Shown here: positions 18,882 through 28,586 of the stretch, one piece after another
Layout: each line of letters opens with the position of its first letter
Numbering within the stretch: the first letter of the stretch is position 1
Assembly: GCF_901873445.1 (NCBI RefSeq)
Contig: NZ_CABFLN010000059.1
Location: forward strand, 17,225-81,224
Direction of reading: 5' to 3'
From: Gemella haemolysans
GTDB taxonomy: Bacteria; Bacillota; Bacilli; Staphylococcales; Gemellaceae
Length of the DNA stretch: 64,000 nucleotides
Notes under the pieces: model-generated
Told to the model about the DNA's origin: nothing
The model's input: the letters and a program-made list of their open reading frames with translations, nothing else
The model's database searches: none
Made by a program: the position numbers and the translations under genes

Positions 18882-19299
18882 TAGTTTCTCTCCTGTAACA
18901 TTTCTTTATACATATATAATATAATTCTCTTCATTTCTCTTTAAACATCGTCTACTAACGATATTTAATAGTTCTCTAGTATTCCATTAATACTGGATAC
19001 TTCATAAGAATTCCTATTAATTCTTAACAGAGCTTATTCCCTTTTCACTATCATTACCAAATTTTCATTTTATAATCTATTATTAACTCATGCTACAATG
19101 ATACCATTTTTAGTAGTAATGTCAATAGCCACATCTAGAATATTGCTCAAATTTCACAAACATAGCAAAAGCCTTTGGAATTAGCTATTCCAAAGACTTT
19201 CAATTATTATTTTATATATACTGTTCTAATAATACACACTATTTCATTCTTATGTATACACGTCATGTCATAATTTTTTTGAGATACTTGTTTGTATTA
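18882..19299. other. Intergenic region upstream of the esterase and downstream of mtlD
   Basis: This gap of about 420 bp is AT-rich. Besides the mtlD terminator at 19168-19200 it holds the esterase promoter region, and I see no gene. Confidence 0.4.
19168..19200 (-). terminator. Terminator of the mannitol operon
   Basis: AAAGCCTTTGGAAT and ATTCCAAAGACTTT arms are followed on the minus strand by T-rich sequence. Confidence 0.65.
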
Positions 19300-20448
19300 T
19301 TAAACCAATTTTTCGTAACCTTCTTTAATTTTATTTAATAAAGCTGTATCTGTTAATTCTGTTACTTCACTTAAAGCTTCAATAACACCTTTATCTTTAA
19401 TTAGTTGTTCAAGTTTTACAGATTGTTCATCTTCTTCAGATTTAAATGTAAGTATATATGAACAAGCTTTTAGTAAAGCACTATTTGATAATCCTAATTC
19501 TTCTGTTTCTCTAATAGGTTTAATAAATCTTTCGTTATATCCTAATTTTCTTATAGGAGTACGACAAATTCTAGAAACATTATCTACAATACGAGGATTT
19601 TCAAAGCGTTTGATTGTTTTATTTCTATAAGCTTCCATCTCTGCTTTATCGAATCCCCATTTTTTCTCAAGTAATGCACTAGTTTCTTCTAATACAGCAA
19701 TGAAATCTTTTCTTACATCAGCATGTTTAGCACCATCTGAAACTAACTCAATACCTAAGTAATTCGCAATATAGCTTAGTGCTGCATGCCCTGTATTTAC
19801 CGTAAATAGTTTTCTTTCAATAAACGGATTAAGATCTTCTACGTAGTGTACTTGTTCAATATTTCTATTACTTTCTACTTTAATTTTATTCGCTTCTATT
19901 ACCCATTCACAGAATTTCTCCACTTCAACTAGAAGAACATCATCATGTTTTTGAGCTGGTACGATTCTATCTACTGCCGAATTTGGGAATCCTACATATT
20001 TATTAACAAACTCTTGTTCTTGTTCTGAAAGATGTTTAAACACTTCTGTTTTTAAAAAATCAGATCCAGAAATCATATTTTCACAAGCGATAATATCTAA
20101 TAATTTAGTATTATTATTCACTACTTTTAATTTTAATCCTTCTGCGATATCTTTAGCTATGATAGGAAGAACATTCGGACCTATAGAAGTAGTAATTAAT
20201 TCTACCTTACCAATTTCTGTATAAAGTTGTTCTTTTTCTTCAGCAATGTTTAAAGCATCAAAGTTATTAAGTTCAACTTCTTCGATATTTTCATCTAATA
20301 TTCTAATAGTGTACGTGTCACGACGTTTTAAATCATTAACCACATCTTTATTAATATCTACAAAAGTAATGTGATATCCAGATTTATTTAATAATTCTCC
20401 TATGAAGCCACGTCCGATATTTCCTGCACCAAAATGTAAATTTTTCAT
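19300..20448 (-). CDS. mtlD: Mannitol-1-phosphate 5-dehydrogenase
   Basis: This 382-residue enzyme begins with the NAD-binding signature HFGAGNIGRGFIGELL and carries NSAVDRIVP and the FERKLFTVNTGHAALSY active-site region of polyol dehydrogenases. It oxidises mannitol-1-phosphate, made by the PTS, to fructose-6-phosphate. It follows mtlF by about 30 bp and is the last gene of the operon. Confidence 0.95.
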   Translation of the reverse strand: MKNLHFGAGNIGRGFIGELLNKSGYHITFVDINKDVVNDLKRRDTYTIRILDENIEEVELNNFDALNIAEEKEQLYTEIGKVELITTSIGPNVLPIIAKDIAEGLKLKVVNNNTKLLDIIACENMISGSDFLKTEVFKHLSEQEQEFVNKYVGFPNSAVDRIVPAQKHDDVLLVEVEKFCEWVIEANKIKVESNRNIEQVHYVEDLNPFIERKLFTVNTGHAALSYIANYLGIELVSDGAKHADVRKDFIAVLEETSALLEKKWGFDKAEMEAYRNKTIKRFENPRIVDNVSRICRTPIRKLGYNERFIKPIRETEELGLSNSALLKACSYILTFKSEEDEQSVKLEQLIKDKGVIEALSEVTELTDTALLNKIKEGYEKLV

Positions 20449-20479
20449 TGTAATACCTTCTTACTAATTTTATTTTTAA

Positions 20480-20923
20480 TTATTCAACTTCCGATAATAA
20501 CGTAATAACTTCTTCTTCAGTAGCAGCGTTTACTAATTTTATAACATTTTCTTGTTCTGAACAGAAGATTGCTATTTTTGATAATAATTCTAAATGCTCC
20601 CCGTCTTTACCAGCTATACCGAATACTACGAATACCATCTTGTCTTCTGTATCTTCAGGTTTAGCAAATGAAACACCTCCTGGAATTTGAATAATAGAAA
20701 TTCCTGTGCTTTTAATTGATTTTTTTGCTTCATCTGTTCCATGAGGAATCGCAATAAAGTTCCCCATGTAAGTTGATACGATTTCTTCTCTTTCTAACAT
20801 CGCAGGGATGTAATCACTATCTACATATCCATTTTCTACTAAGATTTCTCCCGCTTTTCTAATCGCTTCTTCTTTATTACTAATTTCTTGCCCTAATCTA
20901 ATATCTTTTTTTGTTAAATTCAT
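20480..20923 (-). CDS. mtlF: PTS mannitol EIIA component
   Basis: This EIIA-2 domain protein has its phosphorylatable histidine in IAIPHGTDEA (about residue 61-63). It receives phosphate from HPr and passes it to the EIIB domain of MtlA. An ATG two codons upstream is only two bases from the GGAG; the ATG at 20923 has the usual spacing, giving 147 residues. It has its own MtlR-type operator and promoter and heads the mtlFD unit. Confidence 0.93.
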   Translation of the reverse strand: MNLTKKDIRLGQEISNKEEAIRKAGEILVENGYVDSDYIPAMLEREEIVSTYMGNFIAIPHGTDEAKKSIKSTGISIIQIPGGVSFAKPEDTEDKMVFVVFGIAGKDGEHLELLSKIAIFCSEQENVIKLVNAATEEEVITLLSEVE

Positions 20924-20968
20924 CTTCATTTCTCCTTCGAGTTTTCTTGTTCTATTTCTTATAAGTTA

Positions 20969-21028
20969 ATTATACCTTTAGTTATCCTTCTGAACAATAT
21001 CAAAGTCGGCGAAACACTTTTTGCCAAA
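20969..21028 (-). promoter_or_regulatory. mtlF promoter with MtlR operator
   Basis: On the minus strand the operator (20992-21028) contains the inverted repeat TTTGGCAAAA ... TTTCGCC, then ACTTTGATATTGTTC. TTGTTC (20992-20997) is the -35, followed by a 17-bp spacer and TATAAT (20969-20974). The layout is the same upstream of mtlA. The weak -35 fits activation by MtlR. Confidence 0.75.
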
Positions 21029-21113
21029 ATAGAGTTATAAATACTGACAAAAAATAAATTTAGTAGTAAATCACTTTAAAACATCGCTATATATCAATTT
21101 CCTTAACAACAAA

Positions 21114-21148
21114 ATAGCGACTTGAAATTAATTTCCAAGTCACTATAA
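21114..21148 (-). terminator. Hairpin after mtlR
   Basis: AGTGACTTG and CAAGTCGCT arms followed on the minus strand by ATTTTGTTG lie just after the mtlR stop. It is a moderate terminator that separates mtlR from mtlFD. Confidence 0.55.
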
Positions 21149-21151
21149 TAA

Positions 21152-23134
21152 CTATAACTGTAAAATATAATTTTTCAAGATAAGTTCAATCTTTGTAAGG
21201 ATAAAGTCTTTATTCTTACTAGCTAAAGCTTTAGTAAATACCTCATCATCTAATATCGCAATACTAATTTGACTAAGTAAATCTGTAAATTCTTGTTGAT
21301 TTTGACTGACCATCACTATAAAATTATCAACATTCTGATTACTTCCCACTGAATTTTTCATAACGATACAGTCATTTAACGAACTAATTATAACAAATGG
21401 TTCTTCGATATCATTATTTAACGTATGGAAAAGAGCTATGTTCGTATTAGGAATAACTACAGAACTCTTATTATGTCTTTCTAACAGACTATTTAAAACT
21501 TTATCTTTGTTAGTAATATTCAGTGCCGAATCTGTTAAAATACCTTTTAATATTACTTCATAGTTAGCTTTGCTGTCTGTTTCAACATACTCAGTGTTTT
21601 TCAAAATAATTCGACACGCACTACTAAACTTATCAATATTGACAATATTCTCTCTTTTAACAGTATTATTCCTTTTGAAACTTCTACTAGATAATATTTT
21701 TTCACGAATTAAGTTTATATCTTTTTCTTTTAGAATAGTCGGGATTAATAAGTAATCGATATCTTGTTCCAGTTCGATTGAAGATATAACTACGTCATAA
21801 TTGTTTACTAAAGATTTAGTTACCTTACTAGGAATTGTATATTCTAGATTTTTTATTTCAGGAATATTTTTTCTAATCTGACTACCTAAAATTTTTGAAC
21901 TTCCAATTCCACTAGCACATATTACAAGAGCACGAATAAAATTCTTTCTATAAATTTGTTCATAACTAGATGCAAAATGTATAACGATATAACTTAACTC
22001 CGTAGAATTAAACATTATTTCATCAAAAACAACTAACAATTCTGATTTAATTACAAGATATAGCTCATTGTAATTTTTCAATACAAAATCTTGTAATTCA
22101 TCATTTTCTTCTATTAAGTTCATCTGATGTCTTTTTATCGCAGATTCAACATGCGCAATAAGACCACTAGAAAGATTCGTATCTTGTGTGAAATCCACAT
22201 TCATTTTTTCAGATACATATTTTATCAATAGACTAATCTTATATACTAGAGTATATGAATACTTATCATTTAAATATGAAAGTTGTTCGATTAAACGACA
22301 TGTTTTTAATATTTTGACAAGGAACTGGATTATATCATCTGTAATATCGAAGTCAATTATATCTTTAGAAGCGGTTAGTAGTGATTTTATACTATCATAT
22401 TCTTGTTTCGGAATATTTTCTTTAATATCAGTTGGATATGACATTCGAAGAAAAACTACATTTAAACTTATAAGAATCTTCTTGATACTAGAATCAGTAT
22501 ATATTTTAAACACATCAAGATGTTTATTTTCATAAAATACCTTTTTTAAAAAATCAAAGTTCAAGAATTTAATGAATGGATTACTTGATAAAATACTACG
22601 ATCATTTAATCTAGTGAAAAATTCCTCATCGCTAATCTCATTACACAGCAATGAAATAAGAAGTACTCTTCGATCTACTTCACTACCTTCTATTTCAATA
22701 CCCTGTCCTTTTTTTCTAATCAATGTCAACTTGTAATCTGATAAAATCTTTTCGATAGTACCTATTGCAGTTGCAACAGTATTATAACTTAACATCAGTT
22801 TTTCAGAAATATCTTTAATCGAAGTATCTTCACTTAAAATTAAAAAGCATAATATTAAATTTAATCTAGTTTCTGTTGAATATGCATAATCTTCAAAACT
22901 AGCTTCAAATAGCGAAGAATCCAACTCAGATAAATCACCTTTTAGTACATACTTAGACTTTTCTTTCGTTAAATCAATTCCAAGTTGATCTAATGAACTC
23001 TCTAAGTTTTTAATCTCTCTATAAAGTGTTCTTTCTTTTATTTTTGTAGCTTTAGCTATCTCTTTGATACTAAGTGCTTCATCAGTATTTTTCAACAAAA
23101 CTTGTAATATTAGTTTTTCACGTTCGTTAAACAT
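21152..23134 (-). CDS. mtlR: Mannitol operon transcriptional activator MtlR
   Basis: This PTS-controlled activator of about 660 residues has an N-terminal winged helix (SIKEIAKATKIKERTLYREI) and a second HTH near residue 105. Two PRD domains, an EIIB-like domain (LVICASGIGSSKIL) and a C-terminal EIIA-like domain (ALFHT) follow. In B. subtilis its activity is set by phosphorylation of PRD and EIIB/EIIA residues. The ATG at 23134 follows GGAGGTCAT; an ATG five codons upstream lacks a site. It lies between mtlA and mtlF and probably binds the two matching operators here. Confidence 0.9.
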   Translation of the reverse strand: MFNEREKLILQVLLKNTDEALSIKEIAKATKIKERTLYREIKNLESSLDQLGIDLTKEKSKYVLKGDLSELDSSLFEASFEDYAYSTETRLNLILCFLILSEDTSIKDISEKLMLSYNTVATAIGTIEKILSDYKLTLIRKKGQGIEIEGSEVDRRVLLISLLCNEISDEEFFTRLNDRSILSSNPFIKFLNFDFLKKVFYENKHLDVFKIYTDSSIKKILISLNVVFLRMSYPTDIKENIPKQEYDSIKSLLTASKDIIDFDITDDIIQFLVKILKTCRLIEQLSYLNDKYSYTLVYKISLLIKYVSEKMNVDFTQDTNLSSGLIAHVESAIKRHQMNLIEENDELQDFVLKNYNELYLVIKSELLVVFDEIMFNSTELSYIVIHFASSYEQIYRKNFIRALVICASGIGSSKILGSQIRKNIPEIKNLEYTIPSKVTKSLVNNYDVVISSIELEQDIDYLLIPTILKEKDINLIREKILSSRSFKRNNTVKRENIVNIDKFSSACRIILKNTEYVETDSKANYEVILKGILTDSALNITNKDKVLNSLLERHNKSSVVIPNTNIALFHTLNNDIEEPFVIISSLNDCIVMKNSVGSNQNVDNFIVMVSQNQQEFTDLLSQISIAILDDEVFTKALASKNKDFILTKIELILKNYILQL

Positions 23135-23180
23135 ATGACCTCCATTCAAAAATATCCAAAACTTTCCTTCATAATAAAAA

Positions 23181-23230
23181 TATGACTCCCTCTTAGTAAT
23201 GCATAGTGCCTTATCTAAGAAGAAGTCATA
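23181..23230 (-). terminator. Intercistronic terminator between mtlA and mtlR
   Basis: TATGACT ... AGTCATA arms with further inner pairing are followed on the minus strand by TTTTTATT. It would lower mtlR expression relative to mtlA. Confidence 0.75.
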
Positions 23231-23273
23231 AACACTACCGTCTCTATTTACAAAATATTATATAGTTATTTTT

Positions 23274-24707
23274 CTATTTTTGCAAATTCTCAACGATTTC
23301 ATCGTATTTTGGACTGTTTAGGAAATTATCTACAGATACGTGTAGAGCTTTTCCATTCATTTGTTTCGCTCTTGGCGTTAATTCGTTTTGAGTTACGATT
23401 AATAATCCACTTTCTTCATTTAGATTTCTAATCGCTACATTTGTTACTTCATAATCAAGTCCAGCTTTTTTCACTTTGTTACGTAGGATAGAAGCACCCA
23501 TTGCTGAGCTTCCCATTCCTGCATCACAAGCGAAGATAATTCTTTTAACATCAGCATAAGAAGTTTCACTTGCATTATCAGTTGCTACGTCTTGACCTTT
23601 TGATTCAGCTTTCATGTTGCTTACTTTGCTTTGTGCTGATTCTAAGTCTCCTTCACCTTTATCACGTTTTAAGATAATACTTGCGATTACGAATGTTACT
23701 AAAGTAGATACAACTACCCCAGCTACTACAGCAAAGTAACTTCCAGTTGCTGTTTGAGCAAGTACTGCTAAAATACTACCTGGTGAAGCTGGAGCACGTA
23801 GACCTGCACCTAATAATTGGAATGTTGCTGTACCACTTACTCCACCTGCCATAGCTGCAAAGATTAATGCAGGTTTCATTAAGATGTATGGGAAGTAGAT
23901 TTCGTGGATTCCACCGATGAAGTGGATGATTGCTGCACCTGGAGCAGAAGCTTTAGCAGAACCTTTTCCAAAGAACATGTAAGCTAATAAGATACCTAAT
24001 CCAACACCTGGGTTAGCTTCTAATAAGTATAAAGCTGATTTACCAGTATTTAATGCTTGTTCAGTTGCGATTGGTGTTAATATACCGTGGTTAATCGCAT
24101 TGTTTAAGAATAAGATTTTTGCTGGTTCGATAAACACGTTAGCAAGTGGTAATAAATGCGCATTAATAATCACATCTACACCAGCACTAAGTGCATTAGT
24201 AATAACTTTAACAATAGGTCCAATTCCAAAGAATCCTAAAATAGCTAAGATAAATCCAAGAATACCAGCTGAGAAGTTGTTTACTAACATCTCTAATCCA
24301 GTTTTAATTTTTGGTTGAACTGCTTTGTCAAATTTTTTCATTAGGTGAGCTGCGATAGGTCCCATAACCATAGCTCCTAGGAACATTGGTGTTCCACCTA
24401 AACCTTTTTCAGTGATTGTCACTGTTCCAACAATAACACCCATAGTAGCAATCGCCGCTACTACTCCTCCACGTTCATCATGAACGTTTTTACCAGCTGA
24501 ATAAGAAATTAATAGTGGTAACAGGAAGAATATCATTGGTGCAACTAATGCCGCAAGTTTTGCGTTCGGCATCCATCCTGTTGGTATAAATAATGCAGTA
24601 ATTAATCCCCAAGCTATGAATGCTCCAATGTTAGGCATTACCATACTTGAAAGAGCTGTACCGACTTTTTGAACTAAAACTTTTAAACTACTTTTATTTT
24701 CGCTCAT
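23274..24707 (-). CDS. mtlA: PTS mannitol-specific EIICB component
   Basis: The 477-residue protein has the EIIC membrane domain (residues 12-345) with the GGIHEIYFPY motif (265-274). A linker leads to a C-terminal EIIB domain with the phosphocysteine in FACDAGMGSS (Cys394). It imports and phosphorylates mannitol. EIIA is a separate gene (mtlF), the usual arrangement in Firmicutes. The ribosome site is AAAGGAGATTTATACTT. Confidence 0.95.
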   Translation of the reverse strand: MSENKSSLKVLVQKVGTALSSMVMPNIGAFIAWGLITALFIPTGWMPNAKLAALVAPMIFFLLPLLISYSAGKNVHDERGGVVAAIATMGVIVGTVTITEKGLGGTPMFLGAMVMGPIAAHLMKKFDKAVQPKIKTGLEMLVNNFSAGILGFILAILGFFGIGPIVKVITNALSAGVDVIINAHLLPLANVFIEPAKILFLNNAINHGILTPIATEQALNTGKSALYLLEANPGVGLGILLAYMFFGKGSAKASAPGAAIIHFIGGIHEIYFPYILMKPALIFAAMAGGVSGTATFQLLGAGLRAPASPGSILAVLAQTATGSYFAVVAGVVVSTLVTFVIASIILKRDKGEGDLESAQSKVSNMKAESKGQDVATDNASETSYADVKRIIFACDAGMGSSAMGASILRNKVKKAGLDYEVTNVAIRNLNEESGLLIVTQNELTPRAKQMNGKALHVSVDNFLNSPKYDEIVENLQK

Positions 24708-24751
24708 AAGTATAAATCTCCTTTTGTTTTTTACTTTTATCTTATGAACTC

Positions 24752-24811
24752 ATTATACATTCTGCCTAGTCAACGAACAATATCAAAGTAGGCAAAATGA
24801 ATTTCGCCAAA
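24752..24811 (-). promoter_or_regulatory. mtlA promoter with MtlR operator
   Basis: On the minus strand TTTGGCGAAA ... TTTTGCC and ACTTTGATATTGTTC (24775-24811) match the site ahead of mtlF. TTGTTC (24775-24780), a 17-bp spacer and TATAAT (24752-24757) give the promoter. Confidence 0.78.
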
Positions 24812-24942
24812 TTGAAAACGTAACACAAATACTTTAATACCAGTGTTTTAGGAAATAATTTCAGATTGGTGAAATAATTAAATATAGTTGATGGTTGGGG
24901 TTGACAGAAGTATAAAAGATTATAAATTCGTCAAAAAACTCG

Positions 24943-24961
24943 GATTGACATAAGGTCAATC
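24943..24961 (-). terminator. Terminator of the DUF5067-like fragment
   Basis: GATTGAC, a 5-base loop and GTCAATC are followed on the minus strand by CGAGTTTTTTG. Confidence 0.65.
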
Positions 24962-24976
24962 GGAATAAAATTTATT

Positions 24977-25300
24977 TTATTTCACAGCAAATTCTTGACT
25001 ACCTAGTTCAGCTCCACCTACACCTTTATATGCAGTAAGTTTTACTGGTGTGGTTAAGTCTGTAAGTTCATAAGCTACAGCACCAGAAACAGTTCCATCT
25101 TTTTTTATAGTGGCTGATTGATCACGAACTAATGTTTTATCTGGGTGCATAGCAACTTGAAGTTTATTAACTTTATTCTTATCGTTATCTTGAATTGCTC
25201 CTTGAGGAAAAGAAGCAAACCATGCACTCATTGGATTAATTATATCTTTTCCACTTTTATTTGTAGTATCTAAGAGTATTTTATTCGGTCTTGAAACACT
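24977..25300 (-). pseudogene. 3' fragment of a DUF5067-like surface or lipoprotein gene
   Basis: The open frame has no proper start: an in-frame ATG at 25231 has no ribosome site, and the frame is open back to a TAG at 25301-25303. The readable protein (ILLDTTNKSGKDIINPMSAW, AIQDND, AVAYELTDLTTPVKL) matches the pattern of the DUF5067 domain found at the C-terminus of streptococcal-type lipoproteins. The 5' half, with its signal peptide, is missing. A short stretch just upstream, in another frame, may be more of it. The decayed prophage begins immediately beyond, so the gene was probably cut by a prophage-linked deletion. Confidence 0.5.
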
Positions 25301-25365
25301 CTAGAAAGAACTATAACTTAACCTACTTCTGAATAATCTGTAGGTTTAAATTTAAATTCCTGATT

Positions 25366-26151
25366 CTAATCTTCATGCTTTATATACCCTTCTTGACTAG
25401 AAACTTTCCTTCCAAACTTAGTTACACTATACCAGATAGAGTTAAGTTCGCTATCTTCTAAAGGTGGTGTACATTTAGATGCTTGTTCTAAATACATGGA
25501 ATAACTTTCTTTAGTTGCTCCGTATCGTTTTATAATCTTTCCAGCAAAATAACTCATAGTAGAATTACGACTACCTTGTTCGATTACTGGTGTATGCTCC
25601 TTTAATTTCAAAAGCCTAAAAGCATCTGCAACTCCAAGTATTTCATCTAGATTCTTTTCACCTTCAAACAAAATAAATTCATCAGTAATATCTCCGAATA
25701 TAAATATTGAACGATCCAAAGCATTTTTATCGAAAAAGTTATATTTTTCATACACCTGTTTTTTTAAAATTTCATCCTCATCTGAAGTCAAAAATAACCT
25801 ATGTGGGATATAAACATGATGTTTAGGTCGAGCTACTTTCCCATTCTTTTCTTTATTATCATTTCGACTAGGAACTACAACGTGACTTGCTCCTTCAAGC
25901 AAATACTCATAATCTTCTGGATAAATCCAACCATTTGGATTATCACTATGTTCATTATCACAATTAAAAACATCACAGTCACACTCTAAGAAATTATCTT
26001 TATTTCGATAATAATTTTTAAAATTAACACATACGTGATCAAAACATACTAGCTCTTTTAATTGTTTCATATTTTCAATTAAACACTTAATATTATAAAT
26101 ACAATTCTTAGCGTTACCTTGAAAGTTTGATCTATGAATAGTTAACCTCAT
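25366..26151 (-). pseudogene. Phage primase (AEP/PriCT-1 type), truncated
   Basis: The 261-residue product has a PrimPol-like front part (HVCVNFKNYYRN, DCDVFNCDNEHSDNPNGWIYPEDYE). A C-terminal PriCT-1 segment follows (EQGSRNSTMSYFAGKIIKRYG, ASKCTPPLEDSELNSIWYS). Phage primases of this type normally continue into a helicase domain of 400 or more residues, absent here. The frame stops at YIKHED next to the DUF5067-like fragment, so the 3' part was lost. The start codon lies two bases after the stop of the DUF4406-like frame. Confidence 0.65.
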
Positions 26152-26152
26152 A

Positions 26153-26509
26153 TTACTTTATCACCGTAAAATACTTTATAGTTTTATGATGCTTTTTCGC
26201 TACATCAATTTCTACTTTCATAGTTTCTGTTATATTGTCACCTAAAACCGAGATTTAACTGCATTTTCCAAGGAGAATGATATCCGCAAACATAGCATTT
26301 TTCTTATTTACTTCATTTGAGTCATCCATAAATGGAAATAACACATGAAGTATTATTGGAATATTACCTGCCATATAAGCAAGTCTTCCTAGCTTTATAG
26401 CCTTTTTAGTATTCGCTTCTATATCACCTCTGAACGAAGCGCAAATATAGACCAAAGGTTTATAAGCGTCTTTCTTTTCTTCTTTTATTTTCTTTTGACT
26501 CTTACTCAT
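26153..26509 (-). pseudogene. DUF4406/nucleoside 2-deoxyribosyltransferase-like phage protein with in-frame stop
   Basis: The first 84 codons encode YICASFRGDIEANTKKAIKL ... LHVLFPFMDDSNEVNKKNAM, typical of small phage DUF4406-like proteins. A TAA at 26255-26257 interrupts it. The same frame continues as ISVLGDNITETMKVEIDVAK ... IKYF, where intact relatives read a Glu-Ile-Trp-Val-Phe-Gly type motif. So one nonsense change plus nearby substitutions have broken the gene. Its start overlaps the end of the Rha gene. Confidence 0.65.
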
Positions 26510-27173
26510 TGATTTTTTCCTCCCATTTTTGTTTGTACCACTCTAAATGACGTTTTCTATCTTCGTAATTAGGAAAAGCGACCAAAAGACCGATATCTAC
26601 CTTTTGTAATTTTTCAATCAAGTTAATTTGAACCTCTGTTAAATATGGACGAATACTAGTCCCTTTTTCAAGATTATTCTCTAAACGAAATTGTTTAGCA
26701 GACTTTCCTAAAACAATACGATTAATCATATCACACTCATTACTAAAATGATATGGTTTTGGCTTTTTGTGAAGTAATTTGATGCTTTCAGTTAATAAGG
26801 GAAATTCGGTTCTTGCTTTTACTAAAGACTTAATAAGTTCTTCCATTTCATTAAAACGTCTTATATATAATTCTTTAAATCTTAATGCATTTTCCCCTGT
26901 GTACCCCATTACCAATATAGTAAAACCGTCACGTGTTAAATAATAACAAGGTCGTTTTTGATTTTGCTTATCTTTATAAGAGCTCAGCGCAAAATTGCGC
27001 TCAGCAAATTCTTTACTCAACCCTGAATTGGGGACGGCTATATTTCGAATATCTCTTAAAATCTCTTTATGATTTTTCTCAAAAAACTCTGCCACATACA
27101 AGCTGTCAACTCTTGCAATATCCTTTTTATCTGCGAATAAACCATATTCATTTTTTGGTATTAGTTCCTTCAT
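26502..27173 (-). CDS. Rha-family phage regulatory protein
   Basis: The N-terminal ~110 residues form a Rha (pRha) domain: DSLYVAEFFEKNHKEILRDI, CYYLTRDGFTILVMGYTGENALRFKELYI. The C-terminal part (NECDMINRIVLGKSAKQFR) resembles the partner domain of phage antirepressors. The frame is intact at 223 residues and starts with AGGAGGTAGTTCAAT. It sits in the decayed replication module between primase-related genes and the polymerase remnant. Confidence 0.75.
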   Translation of the reverse strand: MKELIPKNEYGLFADKKDIARVDSLYVAEFFEKNHKEILRDIRNIAVPNSGLSKEFAERNFALSSYKDKQNQKRPCYYLTRDGFTILVMGYTGENALRFKELYIRRFNEMEELIKSLVKARTEFPLLTESIKLLHKKPKPYHFSNECDMINRIVLGKSAKQFRLENNLEKGTSIRPYLTEVQINLIEKLQKVDIGLLVAFPNYEDRKRHLEWYKQKWEEKINE

Positions 27174-27273
27174 ATTGAACTACCTCCTGTAATTATATTA
27201 ATGAGGAATATTGCTATCCCTCTATATCATAGGCAATAAAAAAGAGAGAGAATTTAACCTCTCACTCAAAATC

Positions 27274-28586
27274 TTAATCTTTCATATAAAAATCGCACGT
27301 ATATCCATCTACCGTAAGTATCAATCCCTTTGCCCAATCAGGGACTCGACTCATAGTTTCACAAATATAATCTAGTTTTATATTCTCTGGAGTCTCTATA
27401 ATTATTTCATCATAACCATGGGCTACAATATTATAATCACTTAAATTTTGTAAAACATACATTAGTATATCTCTAGAAATATTCTCTACAAACTTAGTTC
27501 CATACCTCTATATTCTCTCCCATTTTTTAGCTACACCTATACCTTTATAAGTAACCGATTCGCCCCCAAATTTATTAATTTCACTCTTGGATTTAACGTA
27601 TGATAGTTTTCTTCCACTTAGTAATGTTATTCTAAGTAATCCACTCCTACATTCAAACTCTAGTCCATATGTTTTAGTCACATCTTTCATAGCTTGATAT
27701 TTCTTTATAGATGATTTTGATAACTGCATTCTCAAAGTCAACACTTTTGATACTTCTCCTTTTGTAACTTTAACAAGTTTTTTAACTGATTATTATCTAA
27801 AATTTTCAGTTTCAATACCTTGTTCACTCAACCAACCTTTTAGCTAAACTACTGAGTTTGGATTTTCTAATTCTGTCAAAATTTGTAATTCACTCATTAA
27901 CTTCATTCTTACTTTGTCTCCTATGGCTATTACTCTTTTTACAAATTTCAAATCTACTTTAATCCCTCTATCATTAATTTCTTGATCTAATTGGTACTCT
28001 TTTCATATAAAATCAGATACCTGAAACTTCATAAGCTTGCATTGTATTTCTTTTTCTGTATCAACATCACGAATATTGTAGGTTTTAAAAGTCTCCCATT
28101 TCATTCTATCGTGATATGGAAAGTTTCTATTTCTAAATCCATTTGATTTCGTTGGTGTACAAGGTAAAAAAAATTTTTTATCAGATCCTTACTTTTTATT
28201 AATTTTTGCTTCTCAAGTCCTAATACTTTTCCTACACCTTCAAGAGAAAATGGTAACCCCATATATGCACTCCATATCATTGTACATCTCCAGCTTTTTG
28301 GATTTAAATATGTTCCTTTAGTGAGTTTTAAAAATCTCGATAAACATATTCGTTCAAACTGTGCATTGAATGCCCACTTAATGACATTATCATCTAATAA
28401 CGCTTGTATTATATCTTCAGATAATTTTTCTCCACCTGCTATATCAACTATCTCAGTTTTACCTCCATCTATAGAATATGCAAAGAGGAGGACTTCAAAG
28501 TCCTCACTCTCTACATATTTATATACCCCAGACTTTGATATATTGATACTATAGAATGTTTCAATATCAATATTTATAGTCTTCAT
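27274..28586 (-). pseudogene. Phage-type family A DNA polymerase, decayed
   Basis: Three open pieces belong to one gene. 28101-28586 is the 3'-5' exonuclease start (NIDIETFYSINISKSGVYKY, WAFNAQFERICLSRFL). A frameshift at a T8 run (28166-28173) moves the rest to another frame, which continues CTPTKSNGFRNRNFPYHD ... YNIRDVDTEKEI. That frame has stops at 28003-28005 (TGA), 27844-27846 (TAG), 27790-27795 (two TAA) and 27508-27510 (TAG). Between LRMQLSKSSIKKYQAMK and LRITLLSGRKLSYVK roughly the polymerase palm and fingers have been deleted. The end (NIVAHGYDEIIIETPE, WAKGLILTVDGYTCDFY) is the polymerase C-terminus. It is clearly nonfunctional. Confidence 0.85.

Noticed and set aside
24900..24925. 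Plus-strand TTGACA with TATAAA nearby
   Set aside because: The spacing is poor and no plus-strand gene or RNA follows.
27274..27462. 62-residue frame as an independent phage gene
   Set aside because: Its sequence is the C-terminus of the decayed DNA polymerase, and the same frame continues upstream past a single stop.
27508..27744. 78-residue frame as an independent gene
   Set aside because: It joins two separated parts of the polymerase across a deletion.
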